In this document: piece by piece, positions 1-8,534 of the stretch
Layout: each line of letters starts with the position of its first letter
How positions within the stretch are numbered: the stretch's first letter is position 1
Source of the DNA: Deinococcus rubellus
GTDB lineage: Bacteria > Deinococcota > Deinococci > Deinococcales > Deinococcaceae
Reading direction: 5' to 3'
Length of the DNA: 64,000 nt
Assembly (NCBI RefSeq): GCF_025244745.1
Contig: NZ_CP104213.1
Location: 2,487,501-2,551,500, forward strand
Notes under the pieces: model-generated
Told to the model about the DNA's origin: nothing
Databases searched by the model: none
The model's input: the letters and a program-made list of their open reading frames with translations, nothing else
Made by a program: the position numbers and the translations under genes

Positions 1-824
1 GTGGGGTTGGCGACGCCCTGCCCGGCAATGTCGGGAGCCGAGCCGTGAACCGACTCGAAGATGCCGAACTTATCGCCGATGTTGCCGCTGGCTGCGATGC
101 CCAGGCCGCCCACCAGTCCCGCCGCAAGGTCGGAGAGGATATCGCCGAACATGTTGGTCATGACCAGTACGTCGAACTGCTGGGGGTTGCGGACAAGCTG
201 CATGGCAGCATTGTCCACGATCATGGTGCTGACATTCAGCCCGTCCATGCCGCTGACCTCATCCATGATGGTATTGAGAAACAGGCCCTGCGTGACTGGC
301 AGCACGTTGGCCTTGTGGACCACCGTCAGCTTCTTGCGGCGCTGCATGGCGAGGTTGGCGGCAAATTTGCCGATGGCGAGGCTGGCGTCCTTGGTAATGA
401 CCGTGTCAGCAATGGCGGTGTCGCCGTAGCGGCGTTCCTGTTCCACATACAGCCCCTGGGTGTTCTCGCGCACCAGTACCAGGTCAACGTTCTCGTAAGC
501 ACCCGGCACGGGGCGGGTCTTGGTGGGGCGCACGTTGGCATATAGGCCGTACTTCTGACGCAGATGGCGGATCGCGCCCTTGAATCCGGCGGGCTTGTCG
601 GTGGGACTGGTGGCGGCCCCGAAGAGGGTGGCGTCGGTGGTTTCAACCGCGTCGTAGGTGGCCTGAGGGGTAGATGTGCCGTGATCCAGGAAGTATTCGT
701 ACCCAGCCTGAGCGTCCACGTACTCGGCGCTGAAACCTGCGGCGTCCAGCACGCGGCGGGCCGCTGGAATAACTTCGTGGCCGATGCCGTCGCCTTCAAT
801 CAGTGCAATGCGGTAGTGAGCCAT
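1..824 (-). CDS. Homoisocitrate dehydrogenase (3' end outside window)
   Basis: Beta-decarboxylating dehydrogenase of the IDH/IPMDH family, expected to convert homoisocitrate to 2-oxoadipate in alpha-aminoadipate lysine synthesis. The 274 residues seen start [20 protein letters not shown] and contain the ATSPT substrate loop, the LYANVRP and [16 protein letters not shown] motifs, the catalytic Lys segment HKANVLP and the metal-binding segment [11 protein letters not shown], ending in [12 protein letters not shown] at the window edge. VEQERRY and [11 protein letters not shown] are close to Thermus homoisocitrate dehydrogenase, which favours it over LeuB. The start at 824 has a TACACT -10 box nine bases upstream. 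It lies 42 bp after the MnmC-like gene in the same direction. Isopropylmalate dehydrogenase is the main alternative. Confidence 0.85.
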   Translation of the reverse strand, partial: MAHYRIALIEGDGIGHEVIPAARRVLDAAGFSAEYVDAQAGYEYFLDHGTSTPQATYDAVETTDATLFGAATSPTDKPAGFKGAIRHLRQKYGLYANVRPTKTRPVPGAYENVDLVLVRENTQGLYVEQERRYGDTAIADTVITKDASLAIGKFAANLAMQRRKKLTVVHKANVLPVTQGLFLNTIMDEVSGMDGLNVSTMIVDNAAMQLVRNPQQFDVLVMTNMFGDILSDLAAGLVGGLGIAASGNIGDKFGIFESVHGSAPDIAGQGVANP

Positions 825-866
825 AATGGATTTAGTGTAATGGATGCACCGCTTCCGTCAGGTTCA

Positions 867-1855
867 TCATCTGTACCAACTGGAGGAACAACAATCCTGG
901 GTCGGAGACGCCATTCCCGCCACCACATCCCGCGCCAGCAGTGGCCCCAGCAAGAAGCCCTTGCTGCCCAGCCCGCTGATGTGCCACACCCCTGACTCGT
1001 CCAGTCCGCACCGCAGCGGCGAGAGGCGCACGCCCGTCCAGCGGCCCGTGACGCCAGCGCCGCGCAAATCGGTAAGGGCCCCCCCTTGTCCAGCAGCCAG
1101 TCCAGCGATTTCAGCGGCAAGCCGAGGGCCAGCGCTTCCGCATGGCTGTCCACCTGGGTCTCGAAGGTCGCGCCCAGCACGCCGCCGACCTGGGCAGGTG
1201 ACAGGTATGCCCCGAAGCTCAGCGGCTGCTCGGGGGCTTCGTCCAGCAGCAACAGGCTCCCGGCCCGGTGAACGCCCCGGCCCACACCGAACTGTGCTGC
1301 CCCAAACGAACCCCCGCAGCAGATGACCTGATCGGCAGCCAGGGTTGTCCCGCCTTCCAGCACCGCGCCGCTGCCGGTGATCGCTGCCGCCCGCCCGCGC
1401 ACCAGCCGAGCCCCCGACGCCACCTTGAGGACCCGCACCAATGCTGCGCCGCTCACCCAGCCGCCTTCGGGAATCTCCAGAGCGCTGTGCCAGCCGGGCG
1501 GGAGGTCGGTAGATTCGCGCCAGCGGTGCGGCAACTCAGCGGGCAAATTGGCCTGCCACTTGCGCCGGGTCTTCTCGTCCGGCACCGGGCGCAGCACGCC
1601 GGTCTGACCGTGGGGGACGACGTGGCCGCAAACCTCAAGCTCCTGGATCAAGGCCCAGGTCTGGCGCAAGCCTTTGAGTGAGAGCGCCTCCACCTTGCCG
1701 CTCTGCCCGCGCACCGGGTTGAGCAACGCAGCGGGCACGTCGCTTGAGCGGCCCTCCCCAGCGTCGAGCAGCGTCACCACAAAGCCGCGCCGCGCCGCGA
1801 AATACGCCGCCGACGCTCCCACGATGCCGCCGCCGATGACCAGCAGGCGTCTCAC
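867..1855 (-). pseudogene. MnmC-like FAD-dependent oxidoreductase, frameshifted in a G7 run
   Basis: DAO-fold oxidoreductase expected to correspond to the C-terminal half of MnmC, which removes the carboxymethyl group from cmnm5(s2)U34 in tRNA. The N-terminal Rossmann motif VIGGGIVGASAA is intact, and residues 1 to about 258 read well in the frame starting at 1855. At the C7 run 1079-1085 (G7 on the coding strand) the reading passes into a frame that gives low-complexity Ala/Arg sequence to 800. The neighbouring frame, ending at 867, gives the expected C-terminus ([25 protein letters not shown]). One extra G restores a single reading frame of about 329 residues. The start overlaps the mnmD stop by ATGA, so the two would be co-translated. 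It could be a sequencing error, a decayed gene or a slippage switch. Confidence 0.75.
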
Positions 1856-2556
1856 GGTTTGCAGGCCACCAGAAACTCGCGCTTGCCCACCAACCCGGCA
1901 GCCCGGCCACGCCGCCGCTCCACCCGCAGACCCGCCGCGATCAGACTGCGCCGCACTGCACCCGCCGCGCTGTAGGTCGCCAGCCGTCCACCCGGCGCGA
2001 GGCTGTCGGCCAGGCGGGCCAGAAACTCAGGCGTCCAGACTTCCGGGTTCCGGGCGGGGCTGAAGCCGTCGAGATAGATGGCGTCGGCCCACTGCGGGGG
2101 CAGCAATGCGGCGGTGATGTCGGCAAACCATAGGCGCAGGCGGTGCGGCCCGTGCTGAACGCTCAGATGCCCGGCTTGTTGGCCGGCATCCCAGGCGTGC
2201 AGCAGCGCCCGCCAGAGAGGATGGGCCTCGTCTCCGGCCACACCCACCAGATCGGAAGCCGCCAACGGAAACGCCTCAAATGCCAGATAGTTCAGCGGCA
2301 CGCCGCGCCCGGTCACATCGGCCAGGGTGGTGCGGAAGTTCAGGCCCAGCCCGAAACCGACCTCCAGCACGCGGGGGGCCGGGTGAAGGCACGCGGCGCT
2401 GCCTTCCAGAAACACCGTACGCGACTGGCGGACCGCGCCGTGCTGCGACGCGTACCACTCGCCGTAGCGCTCGCTGAAGACACTTAGGGAGCCGTCGGCG
2501 GTGGGTACGGCAGCAGCAGGTGGGGTAGCAGCAGGTACGGGGGCGGCGGGTTCCAT
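1852..2556 (-). CDS. mnmD: tRNA U34 methyltransferase, MnmD-type
   Basis: SAM-dependent methyltransferase (234 aa) equivalent to the N-terminal domain of MnmC, converting nm5(s2)U34 to mnm5(s2)U34. Diagnostic segments are [16 protein letters not shown], the SAM loop [12 protein letters not shown] and the [20 protein letters not shown] block near residue 165, followed by [17 protein letters not shown]. The first 25 residues are Ala/Pro-rich and may not belong to the folded domain, so a later start is possible. It sits 9 bp after the PIG-L gene and overlaps the FAD-domain gene by 4 bp, so the two halves of bifunctional MnmC are encoded by adjacent genes here. Confidence 0.88.
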   Translation of the reverse strand: MEPAAPVPAATPPAAAVPTADGSLSVFSERYGEWYASQHGAVRQSRTVFLEGSAACLHPAPRVLEVGFGLGLNFRTTLADVTGRGVPLNYLAFEAFPLAASDLVGVAGDEAHPLWRALLHAWDAGQQAGHLSVQHGPHRLRLWFADITAALLPPQWADAIYLDGFSPARNPEVWTPEFLARLADSLAPGGRLATYSAAGAVRRSLIAAGLRVERRRGRAAGLVGKREFLVACKP

Positions 2557-2565
2557 GGACCGTGG

Positions 2566-3555
2566 CTACTTGCCCAGATCGGCAGGCGGAATGGGACTGC
2601 CCTCGGCGGGGGCAGGCAACAGCAGTTCGTTCTGGCGCACGAAGGCCCACATGAAGCGCGGAATGACCACCAGTTGCGATTTGTAGGCCTGGATGGCTTT
2701 GATCTGCCGGGCACGCTGGGGAGCCGTCACCGGGTAGCGCTGCCACTTGAGGCCCTGCGAGGTAGGACGCGGCGGCGCGAGCGGCAGCCCCTCGTGCAGG
2801 CCCTTGGGCAGCGGCCACTCCAGCCCGCCGTGAACCAGGTAGAAGTACAGCTTCTCGCCGCGCTGCGAGGCCAGCCGTGAGGCCAGATACGCCGCCGTGC
2901 GGTGGTCGGGGTGGCCGTCCTGGGCGCTGGGGGCCAGCACGATCTCGGGCTTGACCAGATCGTAGACGGCGGACAGCTGCCTATCCAACTCCTTGCCGGT
3001 GTAGGGTTTGCCCGGCGCGAGGGTTCCGGCATACGGCACCCGGTTGACGCCGGTATGCAGCGAGGTGTAAGGCACCAGGTAGTTTTGCAGGTAGATCGGC
3101 GTCAGGCCCTGATCGGGAAACCCCAGGAAATAGACGTGCGAGGCGGGGATGCCCAGCGCCCTGGTCGCGGCGCGGGCCTCGTTCATACGCTGCAGGCCCA
3201 GGCGCAGCATGTCGGCGTGGCTGACGCTCAGCTCGCGGGTGGTGGCGCGGGCGTCCCACTCGAAGCCGTCGCCGCTGGTCAAGAAGACCACGTAGACCTG
3301 CCCGCCCCTCTCCATAACGTCCTGCAAAATGCCGCCCGCCGCCAGCGTCTCATCGTCGGGGTGCGGCGAGACGAACAGCACCCGCCCGCTGAGCGGCTTC
3401 ATTTCCGGCAGGGCTGCCGCCGCCGCCTTCACCTGATGCAGCGTCAGGCTGCCGGTGGGCAGCCAGTACCAGCCGTTGACAAAGGCTGCCAGCAAAACCA
3501 CCAGCACCAGCAGGCTGGTCAGGCGTTTCCATTTGCGTGGCTTTTTCAGGCGCAT
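2566..3555 (-). CDS. Membrane-anchored PIG-L/LmbE family deacetylase
   Basis: Zinc-dependent N-acetyl-sugar deacetylase family protein (329 aa). A basic N-terminus and one hydrophobic segment (about residues 12-32, LTSLLVLVVLLAAFVNGWYW) indicate an uncleaved anchor or signal. The metal motif SPHPDDETLAAGG lies near residue 64 and the second metal-site segment DGHPDHRTAA near residue 213. BshB of bacillithiol synthesis and MshB belong to the same family, but the anchor and the extra C-terminal 80 residues make a cytosolic BshB role unlikely. The substrate is not predictable. A TATATT box lies 11 bases before the start. Confidence 0.85.
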   Translation of the reverse strand: MRLKKPRKWKRLTSLLVLVVLLAAFVNGWYWLPTGSLTLHQVKAAAAALPEMKPLSGRVLFVSPHPDDETLAAGGILQDVMERGGQVYVVFLTSGDGFEWDARATTRELSVSHADMLRLGLQRMNEARAATRALGIPASHVYFLGFPDQGLTPIYLQNYLVPYTSLHTGVNRVPYAGTLAPGKPYTGKELDRQLSAVYDLVKPEIVLAPSAQDGHPDHRTAAYLASRLASQRGEKLYFYLVHGGLEWPLPKGLHEGLPLAPPRPTSQGLKWQRYPVTAPQRARQIKAIQAYKSQLVVIPRFMWAFVRQNELLLPAPAEGSPIPPADLGK

Positions 3556-3623
3556 CAGCGCCCACCAATATAAACGAAGGATTCATGAAGAAAGACCTTC
3601 TCTAGGCCCCTATACTCGCTGGC

Positions 3624-4682
3624 ATGTCCGCCCCGAGCAGTCAGTCGGCCCGCCCCAGCTTCGGCCTGGAGGAAGAAGTCTTCGTGCTGCACGGCGGGCG
3701 CACCTCGCTGGGCAGCCTGTGGAACATGGGCGGGTTGCTGTGGCAAGACCCAAAGCGCAACTGGGCCGCCACCGCCACCAACTTCCGGCGCGGCAAAGCG
3801 GCCCGGCGGGAAGTGATGAGCAGCGTGGAGGTCAGCACACCCGTCGAGCTGAGCGCTGCCACCCTCTTTACGGCGGCCCTATCGCGCCGCACCGCACTGT
3901 CGCGGGTTTTTGCATCGGGGCAACTCGTCGCGCTGGGAGCACTCCCCGGCAGTGACCGCTACCACACGGCGGGCCTGCACATCCACGTCGGCGTGCCTGC
4001 CGGTTCCGGCAGTGACCCCAGCAGCGAGCGGGCGCGGCTCTACGGCAATCTGGCTTATGTGCTGCCGGTGCTGGCCCTGGCAAGCGCCAGCAGTCCGTAT
4101 TTCGGTGCAGGCGGCACCGGGGCGCTCTCGCGGGTCGGCGCGTCGTTCGCGCTGGGTGAACTCGGCCCCGATTCCCGCGAGCGCTTTCAGGACCTGATCG
4201 TGACGCGGCGGCTGGGCACTGTGGAGTTGCGCGTTCTCGACCCGGTGCCGGACCCCGAGCGGTTGTGGGCCATCTTGCAGGCGGTGGAGCGGGTAGCCCG
4301 GCTGCCAGACACGCTGCCCTGGAGCCGCGAGGATTACAACACCTTGAGAACGCAGATGCTGATGGGCCTCACCCCGGCGCTGCGGGCGCGGGCGGAGGTA
4401 GTCGAGGCGCTCACCGGCTTCGATCTGCACTGGACCGAACACACCGAGGCCGAGCGGGTGCTGACCCACACCGAAACCCACGGCTGGGAAAGCACCTGCG
4501 CGCACCTCGACGGCTTATACCGCAGCGGCGTCTGGCAGGACCTCGGCACACCGCACGCCCCGCCGCCCGCCTGGCACGGCCCCGCCGGATTTGCCCGCTA
4601 CTACCTGCCCAAGCTGCCGTATATCGCCCGCAAGGCGTACCTGGAGAATCATCCCAGCACTGATGAACCGGGCCGCCGCTGA
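3624..4682 (+). CDS. Carboxylate-amine ligase, GCS2/YbdK family
   Basis: ATP-dependent ligase of the glutamate-cysteine ligase type 2 superfamily (352 aa), forming gamma-glutamyl or related amide bonds. The N-terminal FGLEEEVFVL carries the acidic Mg-binding residues of the family, HIHVGVP near residue 121 is the family's HxHVG signature, and VELRVLDPVPD near residue 199 is the conserved RxxD strand. A TATACT -10 box at 3611-3616 lies 7 bases before ATG, so the mRNA is probably leaderless. It is divergent from the PIG-L gene. The true substrate, perhaps a thiol-related amino acid, is unknown. Confidence 0.85.
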   Translation: MSAPSSQSARPSFGLEEEVFVLHGGRTSLGSLWNMGGLLWQDPKRNWAATATNFRRGKAARREVMSSVEVSTPVELSAATLFTAALSRRTALSRVFASGQLVALGALPGSDRYHTAGLHIHVGVPAGSGSDPSSERARLYGNLAYVLPVLALASASSPYFGAGGTGALSRVGASFALGELGPDSRERFQDLIVTRRLGTVELRVLDPVPDPERLWAILQAVERVARLPDTLPWSREDYNTLRTQMLMGLTPALRARAEVVEALTGFDLHWTEHTEAERVLTHTETHGWESTCAHLDGLYRSGVWQDLGTPHAPPPAWHGPAGFARYYLPKLPYIARKAYLENHPSTDEPGRR

Positions 4683-4694
4683 TAGACTCTGGCC

Positions 4695-5420
4695 ATGTTG
4701 AAATTCCTGCTGACCTTCCTGCGGCGGCTGCTGCCGTTCGCTCTGATCTGGGGAGCCGTGCTGCTGTTCTTGCAGCGCGTCTGGTTTTACCGCGACCCGG
4801 TGCGCATCACCCCCACCGACGAGGATCTGCTGACCAGTCCCTGCGACGGCCAGGTGGTCTACGTACGCCGGGTCGAGAACGGTGAGATCGTCAGCGAGAA
4901 GCTGGGCCAGAAAATCCGCGTCTCGGAAATCACCCACGCCGAGTGGCCCGAGGGTGAGACGCCGGGGGCAGGCTGGCTGATCGGCATCTACATGTCGCCG
5001 CTGGACGTGCATTTCAACTATGCACCGATGCAGGGCCGCATCACCGGCATCGTCCACAACGGCGCGAAACTGAACCTGCCGATGGTAGACCTTTGGGAAT
5101 ACATCCAGCTCACCTATCTGCGCCGGGCCGTCGACTTGTTCGCCAAGCGTTACGCCCTGGAAAACGAGCGCCAGACCATCTTCATCGAGGGCCGGGTCAA
5201 GGTGGCGATGGTCGAGATCGCCGACAAGTTCGTGAATAAAATCAGCACTTATGTGAAGGTGGGCGAGACCACCCGGCCCGGCCAGAAGATCAGTTTCATC
5301 GAGCGAGGCTCACAGGTCGATCTGTTCATTTTCGGCGAGGTGGACTTCCTGGTGGGCGTGGGCGATCAGGTCTACGGCGCACAAACGCCGATTGCCCGTC
5401 TGAGCAAGTCGTCGCGCTGA
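4695..5420 (+). CDS. Phosphatidylserine decarboxylase-related proenzyme
   Basis: Phosphatidylserine decarboxylase family protein (241 aa), expected to make phosphatidylethanolamine or a related lipid at the inner membrane. An N-terminal membrane segment (residues 9-30) precedes FYRDPVR, SPCDGQVVYV, the conserved YMSPLDVHFNYAP block near residue 98 and the C-terminal ERGSQVDLFIFGEVDF, in which the Gly-Ser pair is the expected self-cleavage site producing the pyruvoyl group. It lacks the canonical LGST tetrapeptide and resembles the short archaetidylserine-type enzymes. TAGACT at 4683-4688 is 6 bases before ATG. DedA follows after 9 bp. Confidence 0.86.
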   Translation: MLKFLLTFLRRLLPFALIWGAVLLFLQRVWFYRDPVRITPTDEDLLTSPCDGQVVYVRRVENGEIVSEKLGQKIRVSEITHAEWPEGETPGAGWLIGIYMSPLDVHFNYAPMQGRITGIVHNGAKLNLPMVDLWEYIQLTYLRRAVDLFAKRYALENERQTIFIEGRVKVAMVEIADKFVNKISTYVKVGETTRPGQKISFIERGSQVDLFIFGEVDFLVGVGDQVYGAQTPIARLSKSSR

Positions 5421-5429
5421 GGCAGGAGC

Positions 5430-6065
5430 ATGGTCAACGCCGTCCTGCACTGGCTGGAAACCCTCGATCCATTCACCGTTCATCTGGTCAACTTTCTCCT
5501 ATTGACCCTGGAGGGCATCGGCCTGCCAGGCGTTCCTTACGAAGCCAGCATGCTGGCGCTGGGCCTGATGGTCAAGGGGCAAACCACCACGCTCTGGGAA
5601 GCGGTGCTGTTCGGCACCCTGGGCAATACCCTGGGCAATCTGATCGGCTACTACATCGGGCCGCGCGGTCTCAGGCTCATTCCCAAGAAGACCCAGCAGC
5701 GCCTGGGCCTGATTCAGATTCAGAACATGCTCGAAAAGCATGGTCCCTGGATGGCCGTCATCAGCCGCTGGTTTGGGCCGCTCAGGACGTTGTTCATTCT
5801 GTACGCCCGCACGGCAGGTCTCAAACCGCTGCCGTACCTGGCCTGCTCGTTTCTGGGCGCGCTGTCCTGGACGGCGGTGTGGCAGATCGGGATGTGGCTG
5901 GGCGGGGTGGCCTTCATCGAGGTCTGGCACCGCTACCAGAGCTACGGCCTGATCGGGCTGGCGGTGCTGAGCGTGCCGGGCTACTTCATCTATCGGGCGG
6001 TGCATTCGGCGCGCAGCGAGGTCGCCAGCGCCGAGAAAGCCAAATCGCTCTCCGAGCAGGAATAA
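5430..6065 (+). CDS. DedA family membrane protein
   Basis: Polytopic membrane protein (211 aa) of the DedA/SNARE-associated (VTT) family, linked in other bacteria to undecaprenyl-phosphate or phospholipid flipping. Seen: LEGIGLPGVPYEASMLALG near residue 27 (the re-entrant loop with the acidic residue), GNTLGNLIGYYIGPRG, and SRWFGPLRTLFILYARTAGL near residue 111 with the conserved Arg residues. A good Shine-Dalgarno AGGAG lies before ATG 5430. Only 9 bp separate it from the decarboxylase gene, so it is probably co-transcribed, a pairing that suits a shared role in phospholipid metabolism. Confidence 0.9.
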   Translation: MVNAVLHWLETLDPFTVHLVNFLLLTLEGIGLPGVPYEASMLALGLMVKGQTTTLWEAVLFGTLGNTLGNLIGYYIGPRGLRLIPKKTQQRLGLIQIQNMLEKHGPWMAVISRWFGPLRTLFILYARTAGLKPLPYLACSFLGALSWTAVWQIGMWLGGVAFIEVWHRYQSYGLIGLAVLSVPGYFIYRAVHSARSEVASAEKAKSLSEQE

Positions 6066-6130
6066 GTCGGTGGCGAAAAAGCTGACCATCTATACCCTCC
6101 TGCCACGCGGCACGTGCCCGACACTCCTGG

Positions 6131-6202
6131 GTGCTGGGCGCGGCGGTGCTCTACGGCGTTTACTGTGCAGTGATCAGTCTGATACTACAGGGCCTGCTGT
6201 GA
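6131..6202 (+). CDS. Possible 23-residue hydrophobic peptide
   Basis: In the gap after dedA one frame from GTG 6131 reads VLGAAVLYGVYCAVISLILQ plus GLL, a single membrane-spanning segment, and stops at 6202. The same frame continues upstream as RARHSW to about 6110 without a start codon. A competing frame from GTG 6070 (VAKKLTIYTLLPRG) ends in a GTGA overlap with the next gene, so a frameshift joining the two is possible. A TATACC box is at 6091-6096. There is no recognisable family, and the call rests on hydrophobicity alone. Confidence 0.2.
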   Translation: MLGAAVLYGVYCAVISLILQGLL

Positions 6203-6215
6203 TCAGCGGCTCCCG

Positions 6216-6404
6216 GTGAGTCCAGCCTGGCGCTGGGTCGTACTGGCCCTCCTTGCGGTGTTCGTGCTGGGCCTGGGCGTACTGGCCGTCACCTCAGCCG
6301 AGGACGGTGACTACTCGGCGGCAGCGCAGGGGGCGGGAGCGGGCCTCGCGCTGCTGATGTTCTGTCTGAACTTTTTTAAGCGGTTGCGTGAGGGGCGGAA
6401 ATAA
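6216..6404 (+). CDS. Small two-helix membrane protein
   Basis: 62-residue protein starting at GTG with two predicted membrane segments: residues 7-26 (VVLALLAVFVLGLGVLAV) and 38-53 (AAQGAGAGLALLMFCL). They are separated by an acidic turn (TSAEDGDYS), and the tail is basic (KRLREGRK). The basic tail suggests a cytoplasmic C-terminus. No family is recognised. It follows dedA on the same strand and precedes the terminator at 6446. There is no clear ribosome-binding site. Confidence 0.5.
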   Translation: MSPAWRWVVLALLAVFVLGLGVLAVTSAEDGDYSAAAQGAGAGLALLMFCLNFFKRLREGRK

Positions 6405-6445
6405 ACAGTCTCGCCCAAGTACGAAAAACTCAATATATGCAGAAA

Positions 6446-6469
6446 CCCCGCGCCAGGCGGGGCTTTTTT
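6446..6469. terminator. Intrinsic terminator
   Basis: CCCCGC / GCGGGG stem with a 5-base loop followed by T6. It ends the dedA-side transcript, and on the other strand it sits just after the tRNA-Lys remnant, where the original tRNA terminator would be expected. Confidence 0.8.
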
Positions 6470-6471
6470 AA

Positions 6472-6519
6472 TGATGGGGCGTATATGACTCGAACCTACA
6501 ACCCGCTGGTTCAGAGTTG
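6472..6519 (-). other. tRNA-Lys 3'-half remnant (candidate far attachment site)
   Basis: Read on the minus strand this is a degenerate copy of the 3' half of the tRNA-Lys at 20993-21068. Positions 6487-6508 match 21008-21029 without mismatch over 22 bases (T arm and variable region). The flanks match partly: the acceptor strand 6476-6482 matches 6 of 7, and the following anticodon-arm bases match in part. The T stem and CCA are mutated, so it is not a functional tRNA. It has the same orientation as the intact gene and is followed by a terminator, as expected for the displaced 3' end of a tRNA used as an integration site. Confidence 0.75.
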
Positions 6520-6572
6520 CCTTTCGCTGCTTCGACTGAATAACGATGCTCTCCAGGGAAAGGGGGATCTGG

Positions 6573-6649
6573 AGACCTGGAACCAACACCTACGCTGAGC
6601 AATCCAGTTGAGGTCTTCCTCCAGCGAGGACAGATCACGGAGCGGTCTG
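6573..6649. repeat. Imperfect direct repeat, copy A
   Basis: About 77 bp that match 8431-8508 at roughly 74 percent by eye. The best-conserved cores are GGAACCAA, ACCT.CGCT, GGTCTTCCTCCA and TCAC.GAGC. The two copies flank the substrate-binding protein gene. On the minus strand one frame reads LRDLSSLEEDLNWIAQRR, so it may be an old coding fragment, but no family is recognised. Confidence 0.55.
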
Positions 6650-6678
6650 ATGGGAGCCACCTTCCATCCGTCACACCA

Positions 6679-8241
6679 TCATTTCGTCAAGTAGGTGTTC
6701 ATGAAGACGCTGGTGCCCAGCGGAGTCTGCACAAAGCCCTGCACATTGCTGCGAAGCGCAATCGGGAATGGCTGCTCGTAGAGGAACACGATCGGGGCCG
6801 CCGCCACGTAGAGTTGCTGTATTTGCTTGTACAGTCCCGCACGCTGCGCCTGGTTGAGTTCGAACTGACTCTGCACGAAGAGCTGATCCACACGCGCACT
6901 CTGGAAGCCGGTGTGGAAGGACTGCGCGTTCTTGTAGACGGCGGTGTAGGCAGTGGCCTCATTGGGATCAGCGATGTCATCGGTCTCGGCACCGAATTGC
7001 ATCTGGAAGTCGTTGTTCCCGGAGCGGCCATAAAAGCTGGCATTCTCGACCTGCTCAATGCTGAGCTTCACGCCGATGGCACTCCACATCTGCTGCAACG
7101 CGGTCGCGAGGGCGATCTGGTCGGCATTCCCAGAGACGATTTGAAGGCTCAGCGAAAGGTTTTCTGGGACACCGGACTCCGCGAAGAGTTGCTTCGCTTT
7201 GGCGAGATCATATGGGTAGCCCGTCTGCGCGGCGTAGAGCGGGGTTGTACTCGCCAGGAAGGACGTACTCACCTTGCCGTTGCCGAACGCGACGAGTTTG
7301 ATCAGGGTTGCCTTGTCGGTCGCGTCATTGAGTGCCTGGCGTAACTTCAGGTTTGAGAGCGGATTGGCCTGGCCGCCCACCAGCTTGGGACGGTTGTTCA
7401 TCACGATGAAATTGCGCCGTGTGGACGAAAAGAGAACCATATTGAGCTGCGGATCGGCTTTGAGTTCCCCCACGCGTGCGAAGGGAATGAACTCCGCGCC
7501 TTGCAACTCGCCTGCTTGTAGTTTCAGGACGCGGGTGTTGTCATCGGGAATCACTTCAAAATGCACGGCATCGAGGTAAGGCAACGTCTGACCGTCCGCC
7601 GCCTTGCGCCAGTAGTAGGGGTTGCGCTTGAGAGTCATGGAGGAACCGTGCTCCCATTCGCTGAGCATGAACGGCCCCGATCCCACCGGATGCGCGGCGA
7701 AAGCGGCGGCGCGGGCCGCGTCGTTCTTGCCCGGAGTGACCATGTAGAGCTTCTTCGGTAAGATCGCCGAGTTGAAGGTGGCGAGCGCAGCCACGAGACT
7801 GGGATCAGGGTGCTTCAGGTTGAGGATCACCTGATCGCCCTTTGTCGTGACCGTTCCGATGGAGTCCAGCAGAAAGTTCCAGTCGCCGTTCTTGGGGTCG
7901 CGGGCGCGGTCGAGCGAGAACTTCACATCATCAGCGCTCACTGGTGTGCCGTCTGAGAACTTTGCTTCTGGGCGGACAGTGAGCGTAAAGGTTTTGCCGT
8001 CCTGCGAGAATGAATACGCCGAGGCGAGAGCGGGGCGGAACGTGTCCGTGCCCGGCACGGTTTCAATCAGGGTGTCGTAGATATTGGTCAGAATCCGGAT
8101 GTCGAAATTCGCGTCCGTATAGACAGGATCGAGCAGGAGCGAGTCAGCGAAGCGGCCATACGTCAGGGTGCCGCCACGGGTGGGGGCGGCGCAGGCGAGC
8201 GTGACAGTCGCGGCCAATGAGAGGGTCAGAAGTCCTTTCAT
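6679..8241 (-). CDS. ABC peptide-type substrate-binding protein (SBP family 5)
   Basis: Periplasmic solute-binding protein (520 aa) of the DppA/OppA type. An N-terminal signal peptide (MKGLLTLSLAATVTLACA) is followed by GGTLTYGRFADSLLLDPVY, the family-5 core VRPEAKFSDGTPVSADDVKFSL near residue 88, HPVGSGPFMLSEW, KRNPYYWR, LRQALNDATDKATLI and a C-terminal APIVFLYEQPF. ATG 8241 has a strong AGGAGG site, and upstream codons up to 8385 are not needed. Its alanine/cysteine region could be a lipobox (TLAC), so it may be lipid-anchored. No permease or ATPase gene is adjacent, so it is an orphan binding protein inside the accessory block, divergent from a LuxR-type regulator. Confidence 0.9.
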   Translation of the reverse strand: MKGLLTLSLAATVTLACAAPTRGGTLTYGRFADSLLLDPVYTDANFDIRILTNIYDTLIETVPGTDTFRPALASAYSFSQDGKTFTLTVRPEAKFSDGTPVSADDVKFSLDRARDPKNGDWNFLLDSIGTVTTKGDQVILNLKHPDPSLVAALATFNSAILPKKLYMVTPGKNDAARAAAFAAHPVGSGPFMLSEWEHGSSMTLKRNPYYWRKAADGQTLPYLDAVHFEVIPDDNTRVLKLQAGELQGAEFIPFARVGELKADPQLNMVLFSSTRRNFIVMNNRPKLVGGQANPLSNLKLRQALNDATDKATLIKLVAFGNGKVSTSFLASTTPLYAAQTGYPYDLAKAKQLFAESGVPENLSLSLQIVSGNADQIALATALQQMWSAIGVKLSIEQVENASFYGRSGNNDFQMQFGAETDDIADPNEATAYTAVYKNAQSFHTGFQSARVDQLFVQSQFELNQAQRAGLYKQIQQLYVAAAPIVFLYEQPFPIALRSNVQGFVQTPLGTSVFMNTYLTK

Positions 8242-8534
8242 ATGTCCTCCTCTACCTAACGTAGGGCACGCAATCGAAAGTGCAGTATTGAAGTGGCGAC
8301 GGTGCCAACAGTTTGCGCTGTGAAACCCTACCCGGTCAAAGCAGGAGCATACGGAGGAGCCGTACTTACAGTCACACGATAACATCCGTTCGGGCTGCCG
8401 TGGAGGTTCCAGTCCATTTGGGGTGACCTAAGACTCGGAACCAAAACCTGCGCTCAGGACTCCGGTTTGGGGTCTTCCTCCAATAGGGACGGGTCACAGA
8501 GCCGTGTGAGGTAATTCACTCTGTACACTAAGGC
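8242..8534. other. Divergent intergenic region
   Basis: 293 bp between the binding-protein gene and the regulator. It holds the binding-protein ribosome site, the second copy of the direct repeat (8431-8508) and the TACACT -10 box of the regulator. No further gene is seen. Confidence 0.6.
8431..8508. repeat. Imperfect direct repeat, copy B
   Basis: Partner of the repeat at 6573-6649, in the same orientation, about 20 differences over 78 positions by eye. It ends 26 bp before the regulator start. Confidence 0.55.
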
